Part shown: positions 44,670-53,934 of the stretch, piece after piece | Numbering within the stretch: the stretch's first letter is position 1 | Layout of the letters: every line of letters starts with the position of its first letter | Assembly (NCBI RefSeq): GCF_001854245.1 | Contig: NZ_CP015381.1 | Location: 2,205,001-2,269,000 of the forward strand | Direction of reading: 5' to 3' | Origin: Desulfococcus multivorans | GTDB taxonomy: Bacteria > Desulfobacterota > Desulfobacteria > Desulfobacterales > Desulfococcaceae | Length of the DNA: 64,000 nt | Notes under the pieces: generated by a model | Told to the model about the DNA's origin: nothing | The model's input: only the letters and a program-made list of their open reading frames with translations | Database searches by the model: none | Position numbers and translations under genes: made by a program

Positions 44670-44754
44670 CATTGGTTGAAATTGTATCAGGGCGCGTTCA
44701 TCCCGCTCCGTCTTCAGGAACGGAGGAGATGTTACAGAGAAGGAACGGTTTTCC

Positions 44755-45321
44755 ATGGCGCTTGAAAAAGATATCCTCACCGTCTCGGAAGCGGCAAGGA
44801 TGTGCAGTGTAACCCGGGCGACGGTCTGGCGGTGGATCAAGGCGGGCAGGCTGCGGTCGGCCGCAACCGCGGGTGGACACCACAGGATCCATCTGGATGA
44901 TCTGCAGGATCTCAGAAGAAAAAACGACATGGAGATCCGAATCCGTTACGGCCGGGCTGAAAGGCGGATTCTCATCGTGGATGACGATCCCGGTGTCCGA
45001 AAGGTTCTGACAAGGACGCTCTCCAGGGAGGGTTACACCGTTGCATGGGCTTCGGACGGTTTCGAGGCGGGCCTCCAGACCATCAGATTCAAACCGGATC
45101 TCATCATCCTCGATCTATTCATGCCGCGCGTCGACGGCTTCGAAGTCTGCCGTCGCATCAAGAGCGACAAGGAGACCGCCCATATCAGGATCATCGCCGT
45201 GTCGGGTTTCGCCGACCGGGAGAATCGGCAACGGATTCTCGACTACGGTGCGGATCGCTTCATGCCAAAACCCATCGATATCAGATCGATCCGAAAAGGA
45301 ATTTCAGATCTTTTGAAATAA
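44755..45321 (+). CDS. Excisionase-type HTH protein fused to a receiver domain
   Basis: 188 residues. Residues 5-55 are a MerR/excisionase-type winged HTH (LTVSEAARMCSVTRATVWRWI, GRLRSAATAGGHHRIHLDDL). Residues 70-188 are a receiver with LIVDDDPG, phospho-Asp in LIILDLFMPRVDG, Ser in VSGFA and Lys in MPKPID. The order DNA-binding then receiver is reversed relative to most response regulators. It probably controls transcription of this island, perhaps through the dyad at 44653. Two kinase genes follow on the same strand. Confidence 0.88.
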   Translation: MALEKDILTVSEAARMCSVTRATVWRWIKAGRLRSAATAGGHHRIHLDDLQDLRRKNDMEIRIRYGRAERRILIVDDDPGVRKVLTRTLSREGYTVAWASDGFEAGLQTIRFKPDLIILDLFMPRVDGFEVCRRIKSDKETAHIRIIAVSGFADRENRQRILDYGADRFMPKPIDIRSIRKGISDLLK

Positions 45322-45358
45322 CGTGAAGCCCACACGAAATATTTTCCGGGAAAGCATC

Positions 45359-47059
45359 ATGACAGAACAGCAGGATTCCACACACACAAACATTCTCCTG
45401 ATTCGGAACGGCCTCGACATCCCAGACCGGGAAACGGTTCGCACCGGAAGTCGCGAACGGCTGCTGAGCGCGACGCTGGATGCATTGACCGCCCATGTCG
45501 CCGTTCTCGATGAAACCGGCATGATTCTTACGGTCAACAAAGCGTGGCGGGATTTCGCCGCTGCCGCCGATGCCAAACCCGAAGCCGTGTCTGAAGGGGT
45601 CGACTACCTCGGCGTATGCGATTCGGCAACAGGCGATGACGCCCCTCTGGCCAGGGCTTTCGGTGCGGCCGTCAGAGACGTCATCCACGGTCGAAGCGAC
45701 TATTTCGAGGTGCAATACCCCTGCCACGACGATCGGGAAAAACGCTGGTTTGTAGGCCGGGTGACGCCGTTGCCGGGGTATTCTCCCCCGCGAAAGGTCG
45801 TCACCTCTCACCTGAACATCACGGATCGGGTGGTGATGGAAAAGGAAAGGGATCGGCTCGAGGAACAGCTCAGGAACGCCCAGAAGCTGGAGGCCGTCGG
45901 CACCCTGGCCGGCGGGATCGCTCATGACTTCAACAACATCCTCTCCGCCGTCATCGGGTATACCGATCTCCTCCTCGAGGAGGCCGACGCCTATCCGGCG
46001 ATCCGGGACGACCTGGAAGAAATCGCCAGGGCCGGGATGCGCGCGAGGGACCTCGTGGCCCAACTGTTGTCGTTCAGTCGTCAGGCCAGAACCGAGACCG
46101 GTCCGGTGCAGATATATCTGCTGGTCAAGGAGGCCCTCAAGATGTTGCGCTCGGCCCTGCCCAGCAACATCGAGATCGTACAGGAGATCCAATCCTTCGC
46201 CGAGATAACGGCCGATCCGGGACAGATCCATCAACTCCTCATGAATCTTTGCACCAACGCCTACCAGGCCATGCGCGAGGACGGCGGCGTCCTGACCGTC
46301 CGGCTGGAGGATGTCGAGGTGGATGCGTCCCACACGTTGGCCTTTCCGGATCCGGCGCCGGGTCCTTATCAACGCCTGACGGTATCGGATACGGGTGTCG
46401 GCATGGACGAGGCGACCCGACGCCGCATCTTCGATCCTTATTTCACCACGAGGGAAAAAGGGGAAGGCTCGGGGCTGGGCCTTTCCGTGGTTCACGGAAT
46501 CGTCAGGACCTATGGGGGCGGCATTACGGTTGACAGCCGACCCGGGAAAGGCAGCACATTCACGATTCTGCTACCCGCGATAAAAGCCCGGGAAACAGCC
46601 GTTGACCCGGTGGCCGAAACAGTGCCGTTTCCGGTAAATGAACGGATTCTGTTTGTGGACGACGAACCCCAGATGCTGCGAATGGCCCGACAGATGCTTC
46701 AGAAGACCGGATACCGGATCGACACGTTGGACAGCAGCCTGAAGGCCCTCGAACAATTCAAAGCCGATCCGGACGGGTACGACATCGTGATCTCCGACAT
46801 GACCATGCCCGGCCTCACCGGAGACCGGCTGGCCGTTGAAATTCTCAAAATCCGGCCGGATCTGCCGATGATCCTCTGCACCGGATTCAGCGAACGCATC
46901 GACGAGGACCGGGCCGCGGCCATCGGGGTGCGGAAACTGGTGATGAAGCCCTTTGTCCGCGCCGAACTGGTTCGCGCCGTCCAGGACGCCCTGGCCGGGT
47001 CGAAGGGCACCGACGGTCCGGTTTCAGGGGCATCGACACGATCGGCAGGCGAGCCGTGA
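45359..47059 (+). CDS. Soluble PAS-hybrid histidine kinase
   Basis: 566 residues from ATG 45359 (GGGAAAG upstream); GTG 45323 is possible. No membrane helix. A PAS domain at about 30-150 (LDALTAHVAVLDETGMILTV); HisKA with His189 in AGGIAHDFNNILSAV; an ATPase with NLCTNAYQAM, DTGVGM and GSGLGLSVVHGI; and a C-terminal receiver (FVDDEPQM, ISDMTMPGLTG, LCTGFS). The HDFNN H-box and C-terminal receiver are typical of this hybrid class. Its stop overlaps a possible GTG start of the next gene. Confidence 0.92.
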   Translation: MTEQQDSTHTNILLIRNGLDIPDRETVRTGSRERLLSATLDALTAHVAVLDETGMILTVNKAWRDFAAAADAKPEAVSEGVDYLGVCDSATGDDAPLARAFGAAVRDVIHGRSDYFEVQYPCHDDREKRWFVGRVTPLPGYSPPRKVVTSHLNITDRVVMEKERDRLEEQLRNAQKLEAVGTLAGGIAHDFNNILSAVIGYTDLLLEEADAYPAIRDDLEEIARAGMRARDLVAQLLSFSRQARTETGPVQIYLLVKEALKMLRSALPSNIEIVQEIQSFAEITADPGQIHQLLMNLCTNAYQAMREDGGVLTVRLEDVEVDASHTLAFPDPAPGPYQRLTVSDTGVGMDEATRRRIFDPYFTTREKGEGSGLGLSVVHGIVRTYGGGITVDSRPGKGSTFTILLPAIKARETAVDPVAETVPFPVNERILFVDDEPQMLRMARQMLQKTGYRIDTLDSSLKALEQFKADPDGYDIVISDMTMPGLTGDRLAVEILKIRPDLPMILCTGFSERIDEDRAAAIGVRKLVMKPFVRAELVRAVQDALAGSKGTDGPVSGASTRSAGEP

Positions 47060-47106
47060 TCGCACATGTCGATCCGGCCGGCGGCGTTGCCCGATGGGGC
47101 GATACC

Positions 47107-48774
47107 ATGGAAACGGTTCAGCGGATATTGGTGGTGGACGACGATCCCGTGGTTCTGAAGCTGATCTCGAGCATTCTGGGGAAATCCTACGATACGGACG
47201 TCGCGGAGAGCGCCGCGGCGGCAAAGGACCTTCTTGCGGCCTGCGCCTACAGCCTCATGCTCACCGACATTCAGATGCCCGGCGAGACCGGAGAGGCGCT
47301 GATCCGGTTTGTCAGGACCGCATTTCCCCAAACCGCCGTCGTAGTGGTCTCCTGCGTGAGTGAAACCCGGGAGGCGAAGCACCTGATCGAGCTCGGGGTC
47401 TACGGCTATATCGTCAAACCCTTCACGACCCATCAGATCCTCATCGCCACGGAGAACGCCCTTAAGCGACGAGAGCTGGAGATGCGGCGGGAGCTGGACC
47501 GAAAGACGCTGGAGACGGCCGTCAACGCCAAGACGGCGGCATTGGCAACCGCGCTGAACGACCTGAAGCAGGCCAACCAGGAAATGGTCGAGCTGGTATC
47601 GGGCATTACCTCCATCTTCATCGGTCTTTCACCCGCCATGACCGTCATGCAATGGAACAAGACCGCCGAAAAGGTCTTCAATATCCCGGCCGCCAGGGTC
47701 CTGAACAGGTCGTTCTGGGATGCGCCGATTTCATGGGATTGGGATCCGCTCCGGCAAGCGGTGGAGCGGTGCACGACGTCCCGCCTTCCCGTCGATCTGA
47801 ACGATCTGGTCATCCGGCGGCCGGACGGCGGGAACGGTTTCGTGGGACTTCGGATGACGGCCATTGAATCCGACCCAGAAAAGCCGACAGGAATTCTGGT
47901 GATGGGGGCGGACATCACCGAGCGGAAGATTCTGGAAGCGCAGCTGACCCAGGCGCAAAAAATGGAAGGCATCGGTCAGCTCGCCGCGGGCATCGCCCAT
48001 GAAATCAACACCCCCATTCAGTATGTGGGAGACAATGTCCGGTTCATGAAGGATGCCTTCGAAATTTTTCTCGATGTCATTCAGGCATACGAAAAACACA
48101 ACGCTTCGGATATGAGAGCCAACCGGTTCGACGCCGCCTCGGCCGGCGCGGGGCGGGTGACCGCGGCGTCGGAGCTCGAATATCTGGTCGAGGAGGTGCC
48201 CAGGGCGATCGAACAGACCCTGGAAGGCATCAGCCGCATCAGCAGGATCGTGCGATCCATGAAGGCGTTTTCTCATCCGGGTGCCGAGGAAAAAATCGCC
48301 GTGGACATCAACAGGGCCCTCGAGAGCACCGTCTCCGTCTCCAGGAACGAATGGAAATACGTGGCGGAAATAGAAACGGACTTCGATCCGACGCTGCCTC
48401 TGGTGTCCTGTTTTCCCGGTGAACTCAACCAGGTCTTCCTGAACATCATCGTCAATGCGGCTCACGCCGTCGAAGCGTTCCGCGGCACCTCGAATGACGA
48501 AAAAGGATGCATCCGGATCACCACCCTCAACCAGGGCGACGCGGTCGAAATCCGCATCGGCGATACGGGCGGCGGTGTTCCCGAAGCGATACGGGATCGC
48601 ATTTTCGAGCCCTTTTTCACCACCAAGGAGGTGGGCAAGGGGACGGGGCAGGGGTTGGCCATCGCCTATCGCATCGTGACGAAAAAGCATCAGGGCACGA
48701 TCCGGCTCGAAACGGAAAACGGCAAAGGATCGGTTTTCGTCATCCGGATTCCCTATGGGAACCAGAGCCGGTGA
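47107..48774 (+). CDS. Receiver-PAS-histidine kinase
   Basis: 555 residues from ATG 47107, where the receiver fold begins; GTG 47056, overlapping the previous stop, is an alternative. Order: receiver ([32 protein letters not shown]), a coiled coil about 120-155 ([17 protein letters not shown]), PAS 160-280, HisKA ([15 protein letters not shown]), and an ATPase with [16 protein letters not shown] and [12 protein letters not shown]. Having an input receiver, it is probably phosphorylated by another kinase and passes the signal on. No membrane helix. Confidence 0.92.
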   Translation: METVQRILVVDDDPVVLKLISSILGKSYDTDVAESAAAAKDLLAACAYSLMLTDIQMPGETGEALIRFVRTAFPQTAVVVVSCVSETREAKHLIELGVYGYIVKPFTTHQILIATENALKRRELEMRRELDRKTLETAVNAKTAALATALNDLKQANQEMVELVSGITSIFIGLSPAMTVMQWNKTAEKVFNIPAARVLNRSFWDAPISWDWDPLRQAVERCTTSRLPVDLNDLVIRRPDGGNGFVGLRMTAIESDPEKPTGILVMGADITERKILEAQLTQAQKMEGIGQLAAGIAHEINTPIQYVGDNVRFMKDAFEIFLDVIQAYEKHNASDMRANRFDAASAGAGRVTAASELEYLVEEVPRAIEQTLEGISRISRIVRSMKAFSHPGAEEKIAVDINRALESTVSVSRNEWKYVAEIETDFDPTLPLVSCFPGELNQVFLNIIVNAAHAVEAFRGTSNDEKGCIRITTLNQGDAVEIRIGDTGGGVPEAIRDRIFEPFFTTKEVGKGTGQGLAIAYRIVTKKHQGTIRLETENGKGSVFVIRIPYGNQSR

Positions 48775-48839
48775 AAGATCGCTCATGGATCGGAAAATGC
48801 GAATCCTCTTCAGAATGACGGAAAGACCGTTCCCGAGGG

Positions 48840-48899
48840 TTTCCGGCGCAGGCCGTATCCTCCCGGCACCGGCCCATGAAAGTCGAAATCGAGTTATTC
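48840..48899. repeat. TIR element fragment
   Basis: GGCCGTATCCTCCCGGCACC (48851-48870) followed by GGCCCATGAAAGTCGAAAT. This is the inner and terminal right arm of the TIR element with a small deletion. It lies just upstream of the tandem receiver genes and creates an in-frame ATG at 48876, which should not be taken as the start. Confidence 0.75.
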
Positions 48900-48917
48900 A
48901 ATCGTGGGAGATACCAT

Positions 48918-49646
48918 ATGAATCCTTTTACCATCGGACACCTGTCGTCACAGCGCCTCCCGGACGCCGTCCGAAATGTCGTCCGGAACCTTAAGGGGCT
49001 TCCGCTCGACGTGGCGGCGAAGCCCATTCCCCTCGAAATCGAAAACGAGGATTTATCCCAATATGACTGCCTGTTTTTCCGGGGGGACACCCCCCAATGG
49101 GAATGGATCGAGACACTGATGCGGCTGAAACGGATCGTTCCCCGGATCCCGGTCATCGTCCAGGTGCCGCAGGGGAGCATTCAGGAGGGTTGGGCGGTGA
49201 TGCGGACGGTGCCTGCCGTCATTCTCATGGACAGTCCCGATGCACTCGGCGGCATTCTTGGCAGGGTCGTCGCATCCAGTCGAAAACTCCGCAAGCAGGT
49301 GCTTTTCGTCGATGACGACGATCTTTTTCTGCAGCTCTACAGTCATGCCTTCGCGAAAACCCCCTGGCGGATTTTCACGGCTGCCGATGCGGCGTCCGCG
49401 TTGGAGGTGTTATCCGGCAAAGCCGTTGATCTCGTGGTTACCGACATCAAAATGCCCGGTATTCACGGCCTCAAGCTGATCGAAGAGATCCGGAAAATCG
49501 ATCGCTGGATTCCCGTCATCGTCTGCTCCGCATACAAGGGCTTGAAGGCGGAGTCGGACATGTATTTTTATCATGTATCCGCTTTCCTGAGCAAACCTTT
49601 CGATATCAAGGTGCTGAAGGAAAAAATCATGGAATTGATCGGTTGA
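48918..49646 (+). CDS. Pseudo-receiver/receiver protein 1
   Basis: 242 residues from ATG 48918 (GGGAGAT upstream). Residues 1-115 (TIGHLSSQRLPDAVRNVVRNL; SQYDCLFFRGDTPQWEWIETL; IPVIVQVP) look like a Rossmann-type, receiver-like fold without the phospho-Asp. Residues 125-242 are an intact receiver (VLFVDDDDLFL, LVVTDIKMPGIHG, VIVCSAYKG, LSKPFD). A paralogue follows at 49694. No DNA-binding or enzymatic output is seen. The N-terminal domain is not one I can name. Confidence 0.8.
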   Translation: MNPFTIGHLSSQRLPDAVRNVVRNLKGLPLDVAAKPIPLEIENEDLSQYDCLFFRGDTPQWEWIETLMRLKRIVPRIPVIVQVPQGSIQEGWAVMRTVPAVILMDSPDALGGILGRVVASSRKLRKQVLFVDDDDLFLQLYSHAFAKTPWRIFTAADAASALEVLSGKAVDLVVTDIKMPGIHGLKLIEEIRKIDRWIPVIVCSAYKGLKAESDMYFYHVSAFLSKPFDIKVLKEKIMELIG

Positions 49647-49693
49647 AGGAACAAGGCCGCCTGTCGTTCCCTATATCCAAAGAGGAGTCTTTC

Positions 49694-50422
49694 ATGAAAT
49701 CCGTGACGATCGGTTACCTGGCGTTTCAGGACCTTCCGGATGCCGTCCGACGCTTCAACCGGAACGCAGCCGAAACAACCTTTGAAGTCCGCTTTAAACC
49801 CCTGTCGAAACTCATGGAGGCGAACGAACTGGTTCAATATGACGTCGTATTCGTCCGCATGCAGACCCATCGGTGGGAATGGCTGGAAGTGTTGTTGTTT
49901 CTGAATCGAACGGCCGCCCACATTCCGGTGATCGTCATGACCCCGTCGGGGAGTCTCGGACACAGGCGTCGGATTCTGCAGACGGTTCCCGGCGTCTTTT
50001 TCATCGACACCCCCGACGCTTTTGACGAGACCCTGACGGGGGTGATCGACTCACCACTGAAAAGGATCAAACAGGTTCTTTTCGTCGACGACGACGAAAA
50101 CGTGCTGAACGGGTATAAGCATGCGCTCTTCAGGTCGCCCTGGAAGATCCACACCGCATCCAGCGCCCGAAAGGCATTGGAAATCCTCTCCACCGAATCG
50201 ATCAGCCTCATCGTCACCGATATCAAGATGCCGGAAATGCATGGTTTCGAACTGATCGAGGAGATTCGGAAAATCGACACGTCCCTGCCCGTCATCGTCT
50301 GCTCCGGCTATCACGGACTCAAGTCCGAAGCGGATCTCTACTTCCACAATATTGCGGGTTTCGTGGAAAAACCGGTGGAGATGCCGGTGCTGGCGGCAAA
50401 GATCAAGGAGATGCTCAAGTGA
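49694..50422 (+). CDS. Pseudo-receiver/receiver protein 2
   Basis: 242 residues, the same length as the paralogue upstream. ATG 49694 has AGAGGAG; the upstream ATG 49643 has none. The N-terminal domain is alike (TIGYLAFQDLPDAVRRFNRN; VQYDVVFVRMQTHRWEWLEVL; IPVIVMTPSGS), with the conserved QYD and WEWLE. The receiver is intact (VLFVDDDENVL, LIVTDIKMPEMHG, VIVCSGYHG, VEKPVE). The two genes are a tandem duplication that has diverged strongly in the N-terminal half. The end overlaps the next frame by 4 bp. Confidence 0.8.
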   Translation: MKSVTIGYLAFQDLPDAVRRFNRNAAETTFEVRFKPLSKLMEANELVQYDVVFVRMQTHRWEWLEVLLFLNRTAAHIPVIVMTPSGSLGHRRRILQTVPGVFFIDTPDAFDETLTGVIDSPLKRIKQVLFVDDDENVLNGYKHALFRSPWKIHTASSARKALEILSTESISLIVTDIKMPEMHGFELIEEIRKIDTSLPVIVCSGYHGLKSEADLYFHNIAGFVEKPVEMPVLAAKIKEMLK

Positions 50423-51228
50423 GGATGATGCGACACACTCAGACACCGTCGGACGTCCGATGCGGATATCGGTGGAAGCCGTCCAGGTCCGACCAGGGGT
50501 TTCCGCCGGATACGGCGCCGGACACCCGAATCGACATTGGAAAATCGGTTCTGAACCGAATTTTCGAACCGTACTTCACCACAAAAGGCAAAACCAGGGG
50601 AACAGGGTTTGGACTATCGGTGGTTCACGTCATCGTCAACGCCGGCGGAAGAAATATCCGGATGGACAGCACCCAGGACCGGGACACGACGCCTTACATC
50701 CATCTTACCGCAGGGGATCCCGAAAGTCCGGAAGCGGGAAATACCGACAATAGGCCGCGCTCTCAAAAGAACACGAAACAGATTCTCATCGTCGACGATG
50801 AAACGGCTGTTGTTCGCGTGATGCGCATCATGCTGGAGCGGTTGGGCTACCGCGTCACCTCCCGAACCGACAGCACCGAAGCACTGAAAGTTTTTGCCGA
50901 AACGCCGGATGCCTTCGATCTCGTCATTACCGACATGACCATGCCGAACATGACCGGTGACCAGTTGTCCCGGAAGATCATAAAAATCCGTCCGGACATC
51001 CCCATTATCATCAACACCGGCTACAGCAATCTCATAGACGCGGAAAAGGCCGAAAAAATAGGAATCAAGGGCTTTCTGACAAAACCGGTCGTCAAGAGCA
51101 CGCTGGCGACCGCGGTCAGGCAGGCGATTGCCCAGAGGAAGCGAACCAAACCCATCGAATCGAAACCCTCGGATCCCAATCTCGCGACACCCTCGAAATC
51201 CGATCCCGCAGCGGATCATGACGCGTAA
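50419..51228 (+). CDS. Remnant kinase ATPase segment fused to a receiver
   Basis: 269 residues. Residues 1-110 carry only the end of a kinase ATPase domain (VLNRIFEPYFTTKGK, RGTGFGLSVVHVIVNAGG). H-box and N-box are absent, and the DTGxG box reads DTRID. An adjacent frame holds more of the domain's upstream strand (RISVEAVQV), which points to a frameshift. The receiver at 115-240 is intact (LIVDDETAVV, LVITDMTMPNMTG, INTGYS, LTKPVV). It is probably the product of decay of a hybrid kinase like that at 45359, with the receiver still usable. ATG 50419 overlaps the previous stop. Confidence 0.7.
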   Translation: MRMMRHTQTPSDVRCGYRWKPSRSDQGFPPDTAPDTRIDIGKSVLNRIFEPYFTTKGKTRGTGFGLSVVHVIVNAGGRNIRMDSTQDRDTTPYIHLTAGDPESPEAGNTDNRPRSQKNTKQILIVDDETAVVRVMRIMLERLGYRVTSRTDSTEALKVFAETPDAFDLVITDMTMPNMTGDQLSRKIIKIRPDIPIIINTGYSNLIDAEKAEKIGIKGFLTKPVVKSTLATAVRQAIAQRKRTKPIESKPSDPNLATPSKSDPAADHDA

Positions 51229-51392
51229 TATCCGATGACGGTTTCCAGGAACGCCGACAATGACAACCCGGCAAAACAAAAACAGATCCGGAGCGACGGA
51301 AACGGAATTTCAACGGAAGTTCAGGATTACGGCGGAAGATCGCCATTGGCCTTCATCGCCTGGATCATCCTGCGGAGAGTTAATCTAAAGAC

Positions 51393-52487
51393 ATGCAAAA
51401 TCTATCAAACTGCACCATACTGGTGGTCGACGACATCAAAACCAACATCGACATTCTGGTGAGGACCCTCGGCAAGGAATATCGTATACAGGCGGCCATG
51501 GACGGCGAAAGTGCGCTCAAGTCCGTGGAGAAAGCGCCGCCGGACTTGATTCTTCTGGATATCATGATGACGGGAATGGACGGCTATGAGGTGTGTCGGC
51601 GACTGAAGTCACAGGAAGAAACCCGGTACATCCCCGTGATTTTCCTGACGGGACTGAACAACGCGGAGTGCGAGGCCAAAGGACTTCGACTCGGCGCGGT
51701 GGACTTCATCACCAAACCCTTCAGCCGTGATCTCGTAAAGGCCCGCGTTCACAATCACCTGGCGCTCAAGCTTCACCAGGACCGTCTGGAGGACATCGTC
51801 AAGGAAAGAACGACAGCGCTGCAGTCGACCCTGGACAAACTGACTAACGCATCCCTCGATACGATCTTTCGGCTCTCAAAAGCGGCTGAATACAAGGATG
51901 AGAACACCTGCTTCCACATCAAGCGGGTAAGCGATTTCGCGGCGGCGGTAGGCGCCAGGTTGGGATTGAGCCGTGATTTCGTGGAAAATTTGCGGTATGC
52001 GGCGCCTATGCACGATATCGGAAAGATCGGCATACCGGACCGGATTCTTCTTAAACCCGGGAAATTGGATGCCGAGGAATGGGACATCATGAAACAGCAT
52101 ACCGTCATCGGTGGAAAGATTCTGCAGGGAGCGGACAACGACTTTCTGAAAATGGGGGAAAAAATCGCACTGAGCCATCATGAGAAATGGGACGGCAGCG
52201 GATATCCCAACGGTCTTGAAAAGGATGAGATTCCCATGGAGGGGCGTATCGTAGCGGTGGTGGACGTTTTTGATGCACTGACCTCGAAAAGGCCCTATAA
52301 AGATCCCTTTCCAACTGAAAAATCATTTGAAATCATCGAGGAGGGGCGAGGCGGCCATTTTGATCCCGATGTCGTGGACGCTTTCTTTGACATACGCAAT
52401 GAAATCCTCGACATCAAAGCCAGGTACCGGAACGAAGAAGCCATGTCGATGCCGTGTAATGCCGCAGCAGTGAAGCAGCACCGCTGA
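51393..52487 (+). CDS. Response regulator with HD-GYP phosphodiesterase domain
   Basis: 364 residues. Receiver 1-125 (LVVDDIKTN, LILLDIMMTGMDG, FLTGLN, ITKPFS), a coiled coil 130-160, then HD-GYP 165-345 with MHDIGKIGIPDRIL and HHEKWDGSGYP. All expected metal and GYP residues are present, so it should hydrolyse cyclic di-GMP when phosphorylated. RpfG-like. Its partner in the same cluster is the GGDEF protein downstream, giving opposite activities side by side. Confidence 0.95.
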   Translation: MQNLSNCTILVVDDIKTNIDILVRTLGKEYRIQAAMDGESALKSVEKAPPDLILLDIMMTGMDGYEVCRRLKSQEETRYIPVIFLTGLNNAECEAKGLRLGAVDFITKPFSRDLVKARVHNHLALKLHQDRLEDIVKERTTALQSTLDKLTNASLDTIFRLSKAAEYKDENTCFHIKRVSDFAAAVGARLGLSRDFVENLRYAAPMHDIGKIGIPDRILLKPGKLDAEEWDIMKQHTVIGGKILQGADNDFLKMGEKIALSHHEKWDGSGYPNGLEKDEIPMEGRIVAVVDVFDALTSKRPYKDPFPTEKSFEIIEEGRGGHFDPDVVDAFFDIRNEILDIKARYRNEEAMSMPCNAAAVKQHR

Positions 52488-52687
52488 AGCGGCGCCGAGA
52501 CCGCCGCGGTCGGGGCAGGGACGGCTTTTACTCCAACGGCGCGGGCTTTTTCCACGAACAATCCATACGATTCGAATTCGCTGTTGACAAGGAAAGTTTT
52601 TCATGGAAATAGCCGATCTATCGTTGAGGCGGAATCGAAATAATGAACATAAAGCCGACATGAACGCTGCCTTAGGGGGCATGGCTG

Positions 52688-53611
52688 ATGAAAATTCTGA
52701 TTGTCGAGGATGAGCCGATATCGAAGCGCGTCCTGGAGGCAAATCTCCTGGACTGGGGCTATGATGTCGTCACCGCGTCCGACGGTCGGGAGGCGTTGGA
52801 GATCCTTCAATCTCCGGAGGCCCCGAGCCTGGTGATTTCGGACTGGGTAATGCCCAGAATGGATGGGCTGACCCTTTGCCGTAAAATCCGAAAGATGACG
52901 ATCAACGGGTACACCTACGTAATTCTATTGACGGCGAAGGAGGCGAAAGCCGACGAGATCAAGGGGCTCGAGGCCGGTGCGGACGACTTTCTCACCAAGC
53001 CCTTCAATCGGCAGGAGCTGAAATACCGAACCCGGATCGGGGAGCGGATCATCAACCTGGAGCGTCGCATATTGAAGCTCGCCAACACCGACGCCTTGAC
53101 GGGTGTTCTGAATCGGCGGGCGTTCATGGAAAAGATGCATGTCGAAATGGCCCGGTCCCGCCGAGAGATGACCCCTTTTTCCCTTGTCCTGTGCGATATC
53201 GATCATTTCAAGGAGATCAACGATACCCACGGCCACCAGATCGGCGACGCCGTACTCCAGGCGTTCACAAAACGGTTGTCGGCCGCCGTCAGGCCTTACG
53301 ACTTCATCGGACGGTACGGCGGAGAGGAATTCCTGATCGGCCTCCCGGGAACCGACCTCGCTGAAGCCGCATCCGCTGCCCAGCGGATGCGGAAAAGCAC
53401 GGAGAATACCGACTCCCCCCTCATCGATGCGCCGGAAGGATACGATGCGATCTGCATCACCGCCAGCTTCGGAGCGGCCGTTTATACCGGAGACGCCGAA
53501 GACACCTCGGACCACCTCATCAAACGGGTTGACGACGCCCTCTACCGGGCCAAGCGAGAGGGGCGCAACCTTGTCTGCGTCACCCCCGGGAGAAACAAGG
53601 CTGAAGGCTGA
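52688..53611 (+). CDS. Response regulator with GGDEF diguanylate cyclase domain
   Basis: 307 residues. Receiver 1-120 (LIVEDEPIS, LVISDWVMPRMDG, LLTAKE, LTKPFN) then GGDEF 130-300 with TDALTGVLNRRAF and active site RYGGEEF. Inhibition-site residues (RxxD) are not obvious just before the active site. It should make cyclic di-GMP. It is PleD/WspR-like in plan. The C-terminal NKAEG and stop lie in a heptamer array. The 200 bp upstream contain no recognised gene. Confidence 0.95.
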   Translation: MKILIVEDEPISKRVLEANLLDWGYDVVTASDGREALEILQSPEAPSLVISDWVMPRMDGLTLCRKIRKMTINGYTYVILLTAKEAKADEIKGLEAGADDFLTKPFNRQELKYRTRIGERIINLERRILKLANTDALTGVLNRRAFMEKMHVEMARSRREMTPFSLVLCDIDHFKEINDTHGHQIGDAVLQAFTKRLSAAVRPYDFIGRYGGEEFLIGLPGTDLAEAASAAQRMRKSTENTDSPLIDAPEGYDAICITASFGAAVYTGDAEDTSDHLIKRVDDALYRAKREGRNLVCVTPGRNKAEG

Positions 53612-53753
53612 AGGCTGAAGACTGAAGGGGTGCGTCAGCGATGGACGGGGCAATTATAGCCTTCAGCTTCTAAAGGCTATAATCCGACGGCGTGTGTCTG
53701 TTGTGATTGGGGCGTTTTTGCCCCTTCAGCCTTCAGTCTTCAGTCTTCAGCCT
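53598..53753. repeat. R7 hairpin element
   Basis: A forward array (53598-53628), core GGGGTGCGTCAGCGATGGAC, degenerate middle units, GGGGCGTTTTTGCCCC (53709-53724) as an inner stem, and a reverse array (53721-53753). This is the most complete hairpin copy of the family. Confidence 0.9.
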
Positions 53754-53934
53754 CTCAAAAGCCTTTTGCCTTGATTCCCGCCCTTCCTTGAGATCCCCAA
53801 AATCATGAATTACATTAAGGGCGTCAACGATTCGTCGGTTTTCGTCGGGAAGAGACCGCTCCCGGAGATCGATGTCCGGGATCACGCCGACGACCTCGAG
53901 TACCGGAGTCGGCGGGCGGAATGTTTTTTAACCT

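Noticed and set aside
48876-48917. Upstream ATG for the first pseudo-receiver gene
   Set aside because: That ATG belongs to the terminal repeat of the TIR element; ATG 48918 has the ribosome-binding site and matches the paralogue's start and length.
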